Part shown: positions 47,790 through 56,312 of the stretch, one piece after another
Layout of the letters: every line of letters begins with the position of its first letter
Numbering within the stretch: the first letter of the stretch is position 1
Source: Kitasatospora mediocidica KCTC 9733
GTDB taxonomy: Bacteria > Actinomycetota > Actinomycetes > Streptomycetales > Streptomycetaceae
Assembly: GCF_000744225.1 (NCBI RefSeq)
Contig: NZ_JQLN01000005.1
Span: 1,945,001-2,009,000, forward strand
Length of the DNA stretch: 64,000 bases
Direction of reading: 5' to 3'
Made by a program: the position numbers and the translations under genes
The notes under the pieces: model-generated
What the model saw: the letters and a program-made list of their open reading frames with translations, nothing else
Told to the model about the DNA's origin: nothing
Database searches by the model: none

Positions 47790-47907
47790 TTTCGGTGGTC
47801 ATAGCGAGAGGGAAACGCCCGGTCACATTTCGAACCCGGAAGCTAAGCCTTTCAGCGCCGATGGTACTGCAGAGGGGACTCTGTGGGAGAGTAGGACGCC
47901 GCCGAAT
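47790..47907 (+). rRNA. rrf: Orphan 5S rRNA
   Basis: A complete ~118-base 5S sequence: helix I TTCGGTGG pairs with CCGCCGAA; conserved GGGAAACGCCCGG, CGAACCCGGAAGCTAAGC, GATGGTACTG and GGGAGAGTAGGACGCC are all present. The loop helix CAGAG/CTCTG keeps pairing, so the RNA looks functional. No 23S or 16S sequence lies upstream; the nearest genes are accessory. Its position is known from conserved sequence only; ends are accurate to a few bases. Confidence 0.95.
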
Positions 47908-47916
47908 ATTTGTTAC

Positions 47917-47953
47917 GATTCGCCCCAGTAGATCTCATCTGCTGGGGCGAATC
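47917..47953. terminator. Terminator between the 5S rRNA and the restriction gene
   Basis: A 17-bp stem with one G-T pair (47917-47933 with 47937-47953) and a 3-base loop, 10 bases after the 5S end. It also serves the convergent restriction gene. Confidence 0.92.
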
Positions 47954-47967
47954 CATTCCTGCGCATG

Positions 47968-49080
47968 CTACTCGGCGTTCGAGGTCGAGCTATCGCGCCA
48001 TTCCAAGAGGCCGCTGGGCTCGTCGAGGAACCAGGCAAAAGAGCCGTATGCGAGCTGGGGAAGGCATGTCTTTGCCGTGGACGCATTGCGCGAGGCGAAA
48101 GCGGTCAGGAAGCGGCACTTGTCTTCGGCAATCTCAGAATCCGCCGCCCATTTGAGGATTGCTTCCTTGCGTTGATCGTGGACGGGGCCGTCCGTGGCCA
48201 CGACCTCGATGAACCAGAAGGTTCCGTGAGTTGGGTCAACGTCCGCGATAATGCAGTCAACAAGAAGCACCTTGGGGTCGACGGGCATCCCGAGCTCTTC
48301 GAGGGATTCCTGGTCGTCCGGGTTGATCTTGTCATCGGATTCTGAGATGAAGAGAACGTGAGGGTCCGCGAGGAACTTGGTTGCAAACTCCTCGACTACA
48401 CCCTTAATGATCTCGTTGCTCTTCCCCTTCTTCAGAACGCGGGGCGAGGCGTTGGGCCGCTCAACCTGGATGCCTGTAGCCGTGTTCTTCGCCCGCTTGC
48501 GCTGGGCGTGGGCCCTTGTCTTGCCGGCCTTGTCTAGATTCTTGTCCTGCCACTTCTCAATCTCTGCCTGAAGTTCCTCGCCCTCAAGTGACGGGTCGAA
48601 AAGCGCTGCGAACTCCGGGTTGAATGTATAGCGCGCGTAGGAAGCGGTGGTGTCAATGCCGGAAGTTATCTGGAGGACGTTGTACTTTGCCCACTTCTTG
48701 AGAGTGTCATCCCTGACCTGCTCGCGAGAGTCAGACGCATACCAGCGCTCACCGCGCTGAAAGTTCTCCGCAGCGCAATATTTTTCGACCGCGCCGTGAG
48801 ACTTCATGGCTGCTTTGTAGTAGCCAAGGCGCTCAGCCGACTCCGTGCGAGCGGCAATTGTGTCGCTCATCCAAAGCACGGTGGAGGGGCGGATCGGGTT
48901 GACATTGGCAATCGCGCCCACGTACATCATGGTGAACGCAGTAGCTCCTGCCGCCGGATTGGCGGTGTGCGTGCTACCTGTCAGAGCTGCCGGCAGGATC
49001 CTCTGAAGGCGTTCCTCGTACTCCGTTCGCGACGGCAGGAGGGCAGGCAGGGGTGGCGGAGTGCTATCCGGACTGGTCAC
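47968..49080 (-). CDS. BsuBI/PstI-family type II restriction endonuclease
   Basis: A 370-residue protein. Start GTG 49080 overlaps the methyltransferase stop (GTGA). The C-terminal third has the BsuBI/PstI pattern: VLLVDCIIADVD followed by FIEVVATDG at about 290, then RKEAILKWA and GSFAWFLDEP. This includes the E-x-x-x-T/D acidic core. The N-terminal ~200 residues form the DNA-recognition part. The family cuts CTGCAG, but recognition here is inferred only. G+C is visibly lower than in neighbouring chromosomal genes. Confidence 0.85.
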   Translation of the reverse strand: MTSPDSTPPPLPALLPSRTEYEERLQRILPAALTGSTHTANPAAGATAFTMMYVGAIANVNPIRPSTVLWMSDTIAARTESAERLGYYKAAMKSHGAVEKYCAAENFQRGERWYASDSREQVRDDTLKKWAKYNVLQITSGIDTTASYARYTFNPEFAALFDPSLEGEELQAEIEKWQDKNLDKAGKTRAHAQRKRAKNTATGIQVERPNASPRVLKKGKSNEIIKGVVEEFATKFLADPHVLFISESDDKINPDDQESLEELGMPVDPKVLLVDCIIADVDPTHGTFWFIEVVATDGPVHDQRKEAILKWAADSEIAEDKCRFLTAFASRNASTAKTCLPQLAYGSFAWFLDEPSGLLEWRDSSTSNAE

Positions 49081-50816
49081 GAGGACTGACCATATACGCC
49101 TTCGATCGCTGCCTGCAGGTCTTCCGGAGAGAGCGCTGACCACTCCTGTAGCACGGCGGTGCTTGGAAGTGGCAGAGCAGACAGTTCGTAGGCCGAGACC
49201 GCGACAGAGCCAGTGAGGCACCGGTATAGGCGATCAACAGCTTCGGAGTCGAGGAGCGCGGTCAGCAAGGCCGGGGTCAACGGGCTGTCGTCCTGACTCG
49301 CCGTCAGGACGTTGACGTGGTTCTCTACGACCACACGCCCGCCCCACCGGCCGAGGGCCTCCTGGTCCAAGGCAGCAGCTAGCAGCCGACGTGGCTGTTC
49401 AGGGGCAGTCGTTCGCTGGACTAGAACGGCGGGGCGGTCTAGCACGAGGACGGCCTCGTCCTTCGGCCGGAGGGCCACGTAACGGAGATCATCGCGATTG
49501 GGGTCCTGGTGCAGTTCACCGCCGTCCAGGTCACCAGCCCAGACGATCTTGATTGATGTGGCCTTGGGCTTGCTCGACAGCTGATCCTTGTGCCGATTCC
49601 AGACCAGCGGGCCAGTTGACACAGTCCAGTGATAGTCCGCTAGGCGGTGCGACATTGTCTGCGCTGCCTTGATGAGGGAGTGGTCCTTAGGATCGCGCGG
49701 CAGAAGCCACGGGCCGTCGCCCTGGTCCGGCAGCCGCCCCTTCCCAACGCTCTCCCGTGTAATGGAGCCGTTGACGGTCAGGCGCTCGCATGTGGCTTCG
49801 TTCTTCACGCTGTTGTGCTGGAACGTGGCGAGTACGGTCTCCTGGAGGACGCCCGTGGAGAACACGCCGGTTCGATCCGTGACGTATGTCAGATGCGTCA
49901 GAGGGGCCGTGGTGGACAGGTAGGCGCGAAGACGCTGGAAGTACGAGCCGCCGAGCCAGCCGGCAGGGACCAGAGCGGACATGACACCGCCCGGCGCTAG
50001 GCACTCTGCGGCGGCAGCCATAAAGAGGCCATAGCGGTTCGCATGCCCATAAAGGACATGACTCCACCTCTTGCGGTCCTCGTCAGTGAGGCGGACACGG
50101 CCATAAGGGGGGTTGAGGATGCAGACCTGTACGGGGCGCGGGGGAGGCGTCAGCCCGTCCCCGACTCCGATTAGCGCGGGCAGGATGCTCCGCCGGGCCG
50201 CTGTGATTTGTGCCCAGGTCGGAAGGAGCTCAGCTGCCAGGATGGCATTGCCAAGCCAGACGGCAGCGGCGTCCAGGTCACGACCGCCGATGGCAGACGT
50301 GACCTCGCGGAGGACTTCGGCAGGGGAGCGGTCTGCCTGCGCGGTCAGCCAACCGCGGAGAGCTGGTAGCAGCAGCATCCCGGCTCCGCTCGCAGGATCC
50401 CAAACGAGGCCAGCGGGCGTCTCACCCAAGGTCGTGACGGCTTGGTCGTAGAGCGCAGTGGCCAGGGCAGGCGGGGTGTAGTGCCGCCCGTCGGCGGTCC
50501 GGACAGAACTGTCCAGAGCCGTGACGTAGGCGTTAGCGAGGGCCTCGGGCGAAGCGTCGACGAGGTCTTCCCGCGGGGCGATGCCGATCAAGAGACTCTG
50601 GTCGAAGCCAGACTGCGCGACTGCCTCGTCCAGCCGGAGAGCGCTGGCCGCTCTGAGCCGTACAGCCGATGCGCGTCGCGCCCACCACTCGGGCACGGTA
50701 GCGAGCACCGCTAGCGCTTTCGGAGACAAATCCTTGGTGCCGTTCGCTTCCATCACTGCGCGTTGGGCGCGATTCGTCCGGGCCGTCGGAATCGGTGCTG
50801 CCTCGACGTCAGTCAC
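49077..50816 (-). CDS. N6-adenine DNA methyltransferase paired with the BsuBI/PstI-like enzyme
   Basis: A 579-residue protein, start GTG 50816 after GGGAGG. Motif I is DPASGAG (140-146) and motif IV is NPPY (235-238), the gamma-type N6-adenine arrangement. RHYTPPALATALYDQ precedes motif I as in many gamma-class enzymes. Gene order, strand and GTGA coupling to the endonuclease make this the protective partner of the restriction gene. Confidence 0.9.
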   Translation of the reverse strand: MTDVEAAPIPTARTNRAQRAVMEANGTKDLSPKALAVLATVPEWWARRASAVRLRAASALRLDEAVAQSGFDQSLLIGIAPREDLVDASPEALANAYVTALDSSVRTADGRHYTPPALATALYDQAVTTLGETPAGLVWDPASGAGMLLLPALRGWLTAQADRSPAEVLREVTSAIGGRDLDAAAVWLGNAILAAELLPTWAQITAARRSILPALIGVGDGLTPPPRPVQVCILNPPYGRVRLTDEDRKRWSHVLYGHANRYGLFMAAAAECLAPGGVMSALVPAGWLGGSYFQRLRAYLSTTAPLTHLTYVTDRTGVFSTGVLQETVLATFQHNSVKNEATCERLTVNGSITRESVGKGRLPDQGDGPWLLPRDPKDHSLIKAAQTMSHRLADYHWTVSTGPLVWNRHKDQLSSKPKATSIKIVWAGDLDGGELHQDPNRDDLRYVALRPKDEAVLVLDRPAVLVQRTTAPEQPRRLLAAALDQEALGRWGGRVVVENHVNVLTASQDDSPLTPALLTALLDSEAVDRLYRCLTGSVAVSAYELSALPLPSTAVLQEWSALSPEDLQAAIEGVYGQSS

Positions 50817-51084
50817 CTGAGAGGTCCTCCCGTTTTCGTTACTTGATCGTTGCTTCTCGGCTCGGCCTGCCGAGCTGCTCAGGTGTCCAGCTGCAGGCTG
50901 CCCACCTGGCGATTCTCCGGGGCGGCCCGTTTCGGTACCTTGCGAGGATGCCACATCCGCCTCTTTGGGATGAGCTGGTCTGCCTTTCGCATGTCTGCGT
51001 CGCGGGGCCAGCGGGTTGGAAGGGAGAAGGGGGCAGCGCCCGCCCTGGGGCGGACGGACGCTGCTTCGACATGGCCAGGCGCTC
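50817..51084. other. Spacer between methyltransferase and integrase
   Basis: About 268 bases without a credible gene. It may hold the methyltransferase promoter and, given its place after the integrase stop, could contain an attachment site, but I see no repeat that would prove one. Confidence 0.35.
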
Positions 51085-52692
51085 CTATGCCGACTCTGCC
51101 GTGCCCGGTTCAGTCGTCTTTCGCGGAGGTGCGAGCCTCGGGAGACGCAAAGCACCATGATCGGTGACTACTGACAGCGTTGGGCGGCGACTGTGGGGGA
51201 CAAGCTGGGCGACCTTCTCGGCCGCATCCTTCGCCAGGTCGTCGAGGACGGTCTGGTAGGTGTCTCGGGTGATCCGGGTGTCCGAGTGGCCGAGGGTCTC
51301 GGAGACGACCTTGATGTCGACCCCGGCGGCGAGCATGAGCGTGGCCGCGACGTGGCGAAGGTCGTGGAGACGGATCGGGGGCAGGCCGGCGGCGGCAACC
51401 AGGCGCTCGAACAGGTCGGACATTTTGCCCGGGTGAATGATCGAGCCGTCCTCGTTGGTGAAGACCCGACCGGTGTCCTGCCAGGCGTCACCCCATTCGA
51501 GTTTCTCCTGCTGCTGGCGCTCCCACTGGAGGTCGAGGTGCTGGTCGGTTTCGTCGTCGAGTGCGAGCCAGCGAACGCCGGAGGCGGTCTTCGGGGCGCC
51601 TTCGTAGACGTCCCAGCCATCCTGGATGAGCTGGGTGGCGATGGCGATGGCCTTCACGGCCTTGTTGCGGTCTTCCCAGCGAAGGCCGCAGGTCTCGCCG
51701 CGACGAGTGCCGCGGAAGGCGATGGTGCGGTAGTAGAGGTAGAAGCGGTGCTCGGCGATGAAGTCGAGGAAGATCGCGGTCTGGTCCGGGGTCCAGACCA
51801 TGACGGGGCTCGGCTTCTCGCCGGTCTCCTTCCACCGGACGATTCGTTCGGCGGTCCAGACGAGAGCCTTGGGCTTGGTGCCAGGCAGCAGCTCGACGTG
51901 TGCGGCCGGGTTGAAGGGCGGCATCTGCTGCTGGGCGATGGCGACGTTGAGGGCGGCGCGCAGGGTGTCCCGGATGTGAGGCTGGGTGTTCAACCCGGTG
52001 ATGCGGCGGAACGGCGGCATCTGGTCCAGCTGGGCCTTTAGCCACTTACGGCGTGCCCGGTTCTCCGCACCCTTCCACGGGGTCGCGTCCAACTCGGCCT
52101 TGACCGCGCGCCGTTGCTCGTTCTGCTCCTGGATCTCGATGTTCGCCTCGTTGATGTCGTCGAACATCTTGCTGACGTGCTGAACGCGGAGCTTGTCGAG
52201 CCGGTGGCGGCCAAGGTGGGGGTCGAGGTGGTTGCGGATATCGCAGTCGTAGCGCTTCCAGCCGCCCCGGCTGAGCCGCTTGCGGCCGTCCAGCCATATA
52301 GCGAGCCATTCACCGACGGTGATCTTGGTATTGAGCGGCTGGCCGGTGGCGACCCGACGGCGGACCTCGTCGTAGTCCGGGAGCGGCGCCTTCTCCTTGA
52401 GGCAGCTCTCGAGGAGGTCGCTCATCTGGAGTTGGCCCCAGGCATCGTCCTCGTCCGGGATGGCGAGGAGAGCGCGGACCTTGTCCAGTTCCTCCTGGGC
52501 CTTGGTCGAGGTCTCGAAGCCTCCGCGCCGGAAGCGGCGGCGCCGGCCTTCCTGGTCGGGCTCCAGCTCCTGGAAGACCGTCCAGACGCCGTGGCGGCGG
52601 TTCGACTTGAGCTTGGGGCACGACGCCCCGTACTCCTTGCCGGTGCCGGGGTTGGTGCAGCGGCACCGGCGGGAGATCGTGCCGTTCTTCAC
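51085..52692 (-). CDS. int: Tyrosine recombinase (integrase)
   Basis: A 535-residue actinobacterial integrase. Start ATG 52692 overlaps the XRE gene stop (ATGA). Catalytic features: RGTRRGETCGLRW (first Arg), HDLRH at about 443 (second Arg box), LGHSDTRIT, and the nucleophile Tyr479 in DTYQTV. A CxC...C block near the N-terminus (RRCRCTNPGTGKEYGASC) may bind metal. It would insert or excise the mobile element that carries this region. Confidence 0.95.
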   Translation of the reverse strand: MKNGTISRRCRCTNPGTGKEYGASCPKLKSNRRHGVWTVFQELEPDQEGRRRRFRRGGFETSTKAQEELDKVRALLAIPDEDDAWGQLQMSDLLESCLKEKAPLPDYDEVRRRVATGQPLNTKITVGEWLAIWLDGRKRLSRGGWKRYDCDIRNHLDPHLGRHRLDKLRVQHVSKMFDDINEANIEIQEQNEQRRAVKAELDATPWKGAENRARRKWLKAQLDQMPPFRRITGLNTQPHIRDTLRAALNVAIAQQQMPPFNPAAHVELLPGTKPKALVWTAERIVRWKETGEKPSPVMVWTPDQTAIFLDFIAEHRFYLYYRTIAFRGTRRGETCGLRWEDRNKAVKAIAIATQLIQDGWDVYEGAPKTASGVRWLALDDETDQHLDLQWERQQQEKLEWGDAWQDTGRVFTNEDGSIIHPGKMSDLFERLVAAAGLPPIRLHDLRHVAATLMLAAGVDIKVVSETLGHSDTRITRDTYQTVLDDLAKDAAEKVAQLVPHSRRPTLSVVTDHGALRLPRLAPPRKTTEPGTAESA

Positions 52693-53348
52693 TCTCTGTC
52701 CTCTATACGTCCTTCGTCCGCGGTCTGGTCGACGCCGGTAAGGCCGTCGGGGAGGGCGGGCGGGACGAGACCCCGCTCACGCATCCGCGTCCGGAAGGAG
52801 GAAAGCTCCTTGCGGTCGGCTTCCGCGTACTCCTCATAACCGGCGGCCAGCTCCAGCAGGGCGGCTCTACGGGCCGGGGCCGGGGTGGTGTTGGCGGCCC
52901 GGCGGCGGTCTGTGGCCAAGACGGCAGATGCTCTGGCCGCCGCCACGAGGTCGCCGTGCTCCCGGAAGGTGTCCAGCACGTCCCGAGGACTGCCAGGCGG
53001 GGCCGGTTCCGTGATCGGCGTCTCCCCGGTGAACCACGCGAGGGCGTCCCACGTCGAGACCTCCCTGCCAGGGAGTACCTCCACGGTCTCGGTGGTACCG
53101 AGGGGGAAGAGGAGAGCTACTGGCGGTACGCCGAGCGAGTCCGCAAGGGCGAAGAAGTCGGTGAGCGTGATGCTTGTTCGGCGGCCCGATTCCAGGTTCT
53201 TGATCGTCTGGTCGGTGATCTCCGGTAGGCCGCGTTCGGCGCAGCGCTCGGCTACGGCCGGCATCGTGAGGCCGGCCGCCTTGCGCGCCTCGCGCATGGA
53301 GTGCGCGACCTGGGCGGTGAACGTCGTCGACCAAAGGTCTGAGGTCAT
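52689..53348 (-). CDS. XRE-family regulator beside the integrase
   Basis: A 219-residue protein, ATG 53348. The HTH is RKAAGLTMPAVAERCAERGLPEITDQTIKNLESGRR, typical of XRE repressors. The C-terminal half is Ala/Arg-rich and has no known domain. It probably controls int and the divergent excisionase-like gene through the inverted repeat at 53353-53376. Confidence 0.88.
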   Translation of the reverse strand: MTSDLWSTTFTAQVAHSMREARKAAGLTMPAVAERCAERGLPEITDQTIKNLESGRRTSITLTDFFALADSLGVPPVALLFPLGTTETVEVLPGREVSTWDALAWFTGETPITEPAPPGSPRDVLDTFREHGDLVAAARASAVLATDRRRAANTTPAPARRAALLELAAGYEEYAEADRKELSSFRTRMRERGLVPPALPDGLTGVDQTADEGRIEDRE

Positions 53349-53352
53349 GAGT

Positions 53353-53376
53353 GCACTTTACGACCGAGAAAAGTGC
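53353..53376. promoter_or_regulatory. Inverted repeat in the XRE/xis divergent promoter
   Basis: GCACTTT and AAAGTGC, 10 bases apart, just upstream of the XRE start. A second pair, GATTCG / CGAATC (53399-53423), follows in the same spacer. Confidence 0.5.
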
Positions 53377-53440
53377 TGCCGCAACTCCGTGATACAACGA
53401 TTCGCGTCACAGCGGCACGAATCACGATCAGGAGAGCACC

Positions 53441-53716
53441 ATGGCTGCACCATCCTCTGATGGCATGACCGTCGACGAGCTGCTCGCCCTCCCGGTGGCC
53501 ATCGACCTCGACACTGCGAACCGGGCACTCCGGATCGGCCGCTCCACCGGCTACGGGCTGGCGAAGGCAGGGCAGTACCCGGTCACAGTTCTCCGGCTGG
53601 GCAGCGCCTACCGGGTTGTGACGTCCGACCTGCTGAAGCTGCTCGGGATGGAACGCCGCGCCGACTCCGCCCTGCCGGCGGCCAGCACTGGCGAGGGCCA
53701 CGGGCTCTGCGCGTAG
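53441..53716 (+). CDS. Excisionase-like small HTH protein
   Basis: A 91-residue protein, start ATG 53441 after AGGAGA. LDTANRALRIGRSTGYGLAKAGQYPVTVLRLGSAYRVVTSDLLKLLGM is a MerR-like winged HTH as in recombination directionality factors. It is divergent from the regulator and int genes. Confidence 0.8.
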   Translation: MAAPSSDGMTVDELLALPVAIDLDTANRALRIGRSTGYGLAKAGQYPVTVLRLGSAYRVVTSDLLKLLGMERRADSALPAASTGEGHGLCA

Positions 53717-53765
53717 GTGTGCAGCGGCGGACGGGGCAGGCAGGCCGCAATTCAGCAGCAACCCG

Positions 53766-54461
53766 TTAGCCGAAGTCGCGCCCGGCCCCCGCCAGGTCCC
53801 GGTAGTTCGGGTATCGGTTGCGTAGCGAACCTATGTGCTCGACCAACTCGTCGGTGTACTCGAAGTATTCGCCAGTCTGGCGCAGGTGGGCGAACTCGTG
53901 GTGCCGTTGTGCTTCCTCGTACGTCCCGCCCGGCTCTACGACCAGTAGCCGGGGAGCCTCTCCGAACGGCCGAAGGTCGCCTGCATTGAACCTGCTCCGC
54001 ACGTTCTGGGATGTACCGATCTTGATGAGGTCGGGTCGGGAGCGCCAGAAGGCGTAGTAGACAACGCCATCGCTGTGCAGGTGCGCAGAATCCAGGTCGT
54101 AGCCGAGCATGGAGGCGGGCAGCCTGTCCCGCTTGGACTTCGGCTTCGGCCTGTCCCGCTGTGGCCGTCTTGAAGTCGACTTCACGTGCTCCATGATCAG
54201 GTCGGCTGCGAGTTCCGCCAGGTGTCGTCCGCACAGTGCCACGCCTTGTGGGTGCTCCTCGGCTTCGTTCAGGCAGCTCAGGGACGCGCACGTTGCATGT
54301 GGGAAAGGCGTGGTGCGCGCGGGGACATCCGGAACGGGATGCTCGGGTGCTGGTGCACCTGAGATCCTGGCCGCATGCTCGCCGCACACCGGGATGTCGA
54401 ACGGGTATGACGTCGCGGCGTTGAAGCATCGAGTGGACGCGCAACGCGTATATGGGGGCAC
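53766..54461 (-). CDS. T5orf172/GIY-YIG-like protein with two Cys/His knuckles
   Basis: A 231-residue protein. Residues 1-75 hold two similar zinc knuckles (CASTRCFN...CGEH and CASLSCLN...CGRH). A basic linker leads to VVYYAFWRSRPDLIKIGTSQNVRSRF, which looks like the T5orf172/Mug113 version of the GIY-YIG fold, with LLVVEPGGTYEEAQRHHEF following. It may be a DNA-binding or nuclease protein of the mobile region. Confidence 0.7.
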   Translation of the reverse strand: MPPYTRCASTRCFNAATSYPFDIPVCGEHAARISGAPAPEHPVPDVPARTTPFPHATCASLSCLNEAEEHPQGVALCGRHLAELAADLIMEHVKSTSRRPQRDRPKPKSKRDRLPASMLGYDLDSAHLHSDGVVYYAFWRSRPDLIKIGTSQNVRSRFNAGDLRPFGEAPRLLVVEPGGTYEEAQRHHEFAHLRQTGEYFEYTDELVEHIGSLRNRYPNYRDLAGAGRDFG

Positions 54462-54620
54462 GAGCCGGACCGTACCGACTGCCTATGACAATGCGTCAGC
54501 CGCGGGTCTCCGGGCTCGCCTCGTCTTGAGCCTCGTGGCGCAGCGTCAGTTCGCGTGTTCTACAGTCTGCCCGGCCCAACAAGTCCGGAGCTGTCCCGCG
54601 GGCGTCGCGTCCCGGACGGG

Positions 54621-55091
54621 CTACGCGGCTGTGACGTCCTCCGGACCGTTCAGCACGGGCAGCCAGGCCAGGCCCCATCGCAGCGGCACGCCCCGCGTGT
54701 CCTCCAGGTAGGCGGGGACCTCGATCCGGCTGGGCAGGGGAACGTGTTCGCGTAGCAGCGATTCTGCAAGGCTGGTGAGTTTGGCGTCGCCGATTGCCGG
54801 GATGCGCTCCTCAATCAGGGCCGTGGCGCGGTCCGGGGCGGTCACCAGCTCCCGGACGGTGTCGACGGTAACCCTGGCCACGGAGCGGTACTCCATTGCG
54901 GCGGCGAGCAGCAGGAGCGCGAGCGCATCAAGGGCGTGGACGGCGTGCATATCGCGCGGAAGCTCGCCGTCCGGCTGCCATTTCGGCTCCACGAGCCGGG
55001 TCGCTCGCCGCACCGCTTCGACCCACCCCGGGGTACTGCTCAAATCTGTGAGCATCTCCGCGCGGCCGCGTAGGCCCAGCTTCTCGATCAT
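54621..55091 (-). CDS. Hypothetical helical protein
   Basis: A 156-residue protein. ATG 55091 has GGAAGG upstream; the ATG seven codons earlier has none. It is helical and Ala/Leu-rich with no motif I recognise. Located between the T5orf172-like gene and the EEP gene, all on the minus strand. Confidence 0.5.
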   Translation of the reverse strand: MIEKLGLRGRAEMLTDLSSTPGWVEAVRRATRLVEPKWQPDGELPRDMHAVHALDALALLLLAAAMEYRSVARVTVDTVRELVTAPDRATALIEERIPAIGDAKLTSLAESLLREHVPLPSRIEVPAYLEDTRGVPLRWGLAWLPVLNGPEDVTAA

Positions 55092-55273
55092 CCCGTCCCT
55101 TCCTGTGGACATCGCTACCCATTGTGCGGAATTTGCACTCCCGCCATGCCACTTCGAGTGAACTGCTCGGTGATCTCGTTCGTTCGCTGACTGATCCTGC
55201 GTCAGCCAGAGCCGGTAGGGGCGGACCCAGATGTCCTCCGACCCGCCCAGCCGGCCTCAGCGTCGGAGCGCGG

Positions 55274-56224
55274 TCATGAACCCCCTAACTGCCTGACCGC
55301 TGTGCTGCGGGAAATGTTCGAGGGGTCGAGGTCGATCCAGACAGGGCGGTGGTCGGAAGCCGCAGTGCTGGCCTCGCTCACGTGGACGCCGTAGCCGGTC
55401 AAAGCCGGGGCGACGGGTTGGGTGGGGAGGATGAGGTCGATCCTGCGCTCACCCCACGGGTCGGGGTCGCCTTCGCCGTCCCGCCAGTAGCTCACCGTAG
55501 GCTGCCACGGCGCGCCGAGATACGCGGCTGCGTCGGCCATGAAGCCGCGCCGGAGCAGGGCGGCGCTCGGCCTGCGGTCGGCGAGGTTGCTCCCGCCGAT
55601 CGTCTCCGGGACGCACTGGTACTCCAGGTCGTCATGGTCCTGCCCGGTGTACGGCTCGGTGTCGTAGTAGCCGCCGGTGGGTGAGGGGGCGGCGGAGACG
55701 CTGTTGAAGTCGCCAAGGAGTACCCCGGACTTCACCCGGCCGGTGCGCCGGTAGAAGCCCTTGAGCCGCAGCGCCTCGTTGTAGCGGGCATCGGGTCGGA
55801 ACGGGTCGCCGTGGTAGCTCGCCACCGTCAGGGGCTCCCTCGCGCCGACGTCCAGGCCCAGGGTGGTGACGCCGTGCCAGAAGTCCGGCGCGCCGATGGC
55901 ACGAAAGCTGCCGCGTATGGGGGCGACGGTGTCCGGGTTCCACAGGATGGCGGTGTACCAGGGCTGGTGGACGTTGTGGGCCATCGCGACTTCGGCGGGG
56001 CCTTCGGGGACCGAGCAGGCCAGGCCGCAGTCGGCCGCCAGCCGGCGCAGGATCTCTGCGGCTGCGTCGTCCCAGCCCTGGCGGTCGGCGGTGTCGACAA
56101 GGACCTCCTGGATGGTCAGGACGTCGGGCGCCATCTCCCGGATCGCGGTCGCGCGGGCTCGGCTCCTGACGGAGTCCTCCTCTCCAGGGCGGACCTTGTA
56201 GACGTTCAGATTTGCCAGACGCAC
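55274..56224 (-). CDS. EEP-fold (endonuclease/exonuclease/phosphatase) hydrolase
   Basis: A 316-residue enzyme, start GTG 56224 after GGAAGG. Fold hallmarks: LNVYKVR at the N-terminus, IQEVL with the metal-binding Glu, VASYHGDPF, GDFNSV, and SDHRPVWIDL at the end. The domain cleaves phosphodiester or phosphomonoester bonds; targets could be nucleic acids, inositol phosphates or sphingomyelin-like lipids. It has no signal peptide, so it is cytosolic. It is the last gene of the Nudix-rich set. Confidence 0.88.
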   Translation of the reverse strand: MRLANLNVYKVRPGEEDSVRSRARATAIREMAPDVLTIQEVLVDTADRQGWDDAAAEILRRLAADCGLACSVPEGPAEVAMAHNVHQPWYTAILWNPDTVAPIRGSFRAIGAPDFWHGVTTLGLDVGAREPLTVASYHGDPFRPDARYNEALRLKGFYRRTGRVKSGVLLGDFNSVSAAPSPTGGYYDTEPYTGQDHDDLEYQCVPETIGGSNLADRRPSAALLRRGFMADAAAYLGAPWQPTVSYWRDGEGDPDPWGERRIDLILPTQPVAPALTGYGVHVSEASTAASDHRPVWIDLDPSNISRSTAVRQLGGS

Positions 56225-56312
56225 GTTCTTCCTTCCGGGGCGCGGCGGAGGCAGGCCGGGTGTCGGCCGGCCCGTCGGGTGCCGGCCGGCTTGGCCGGCA
56301 CCCGGGTCGGGA

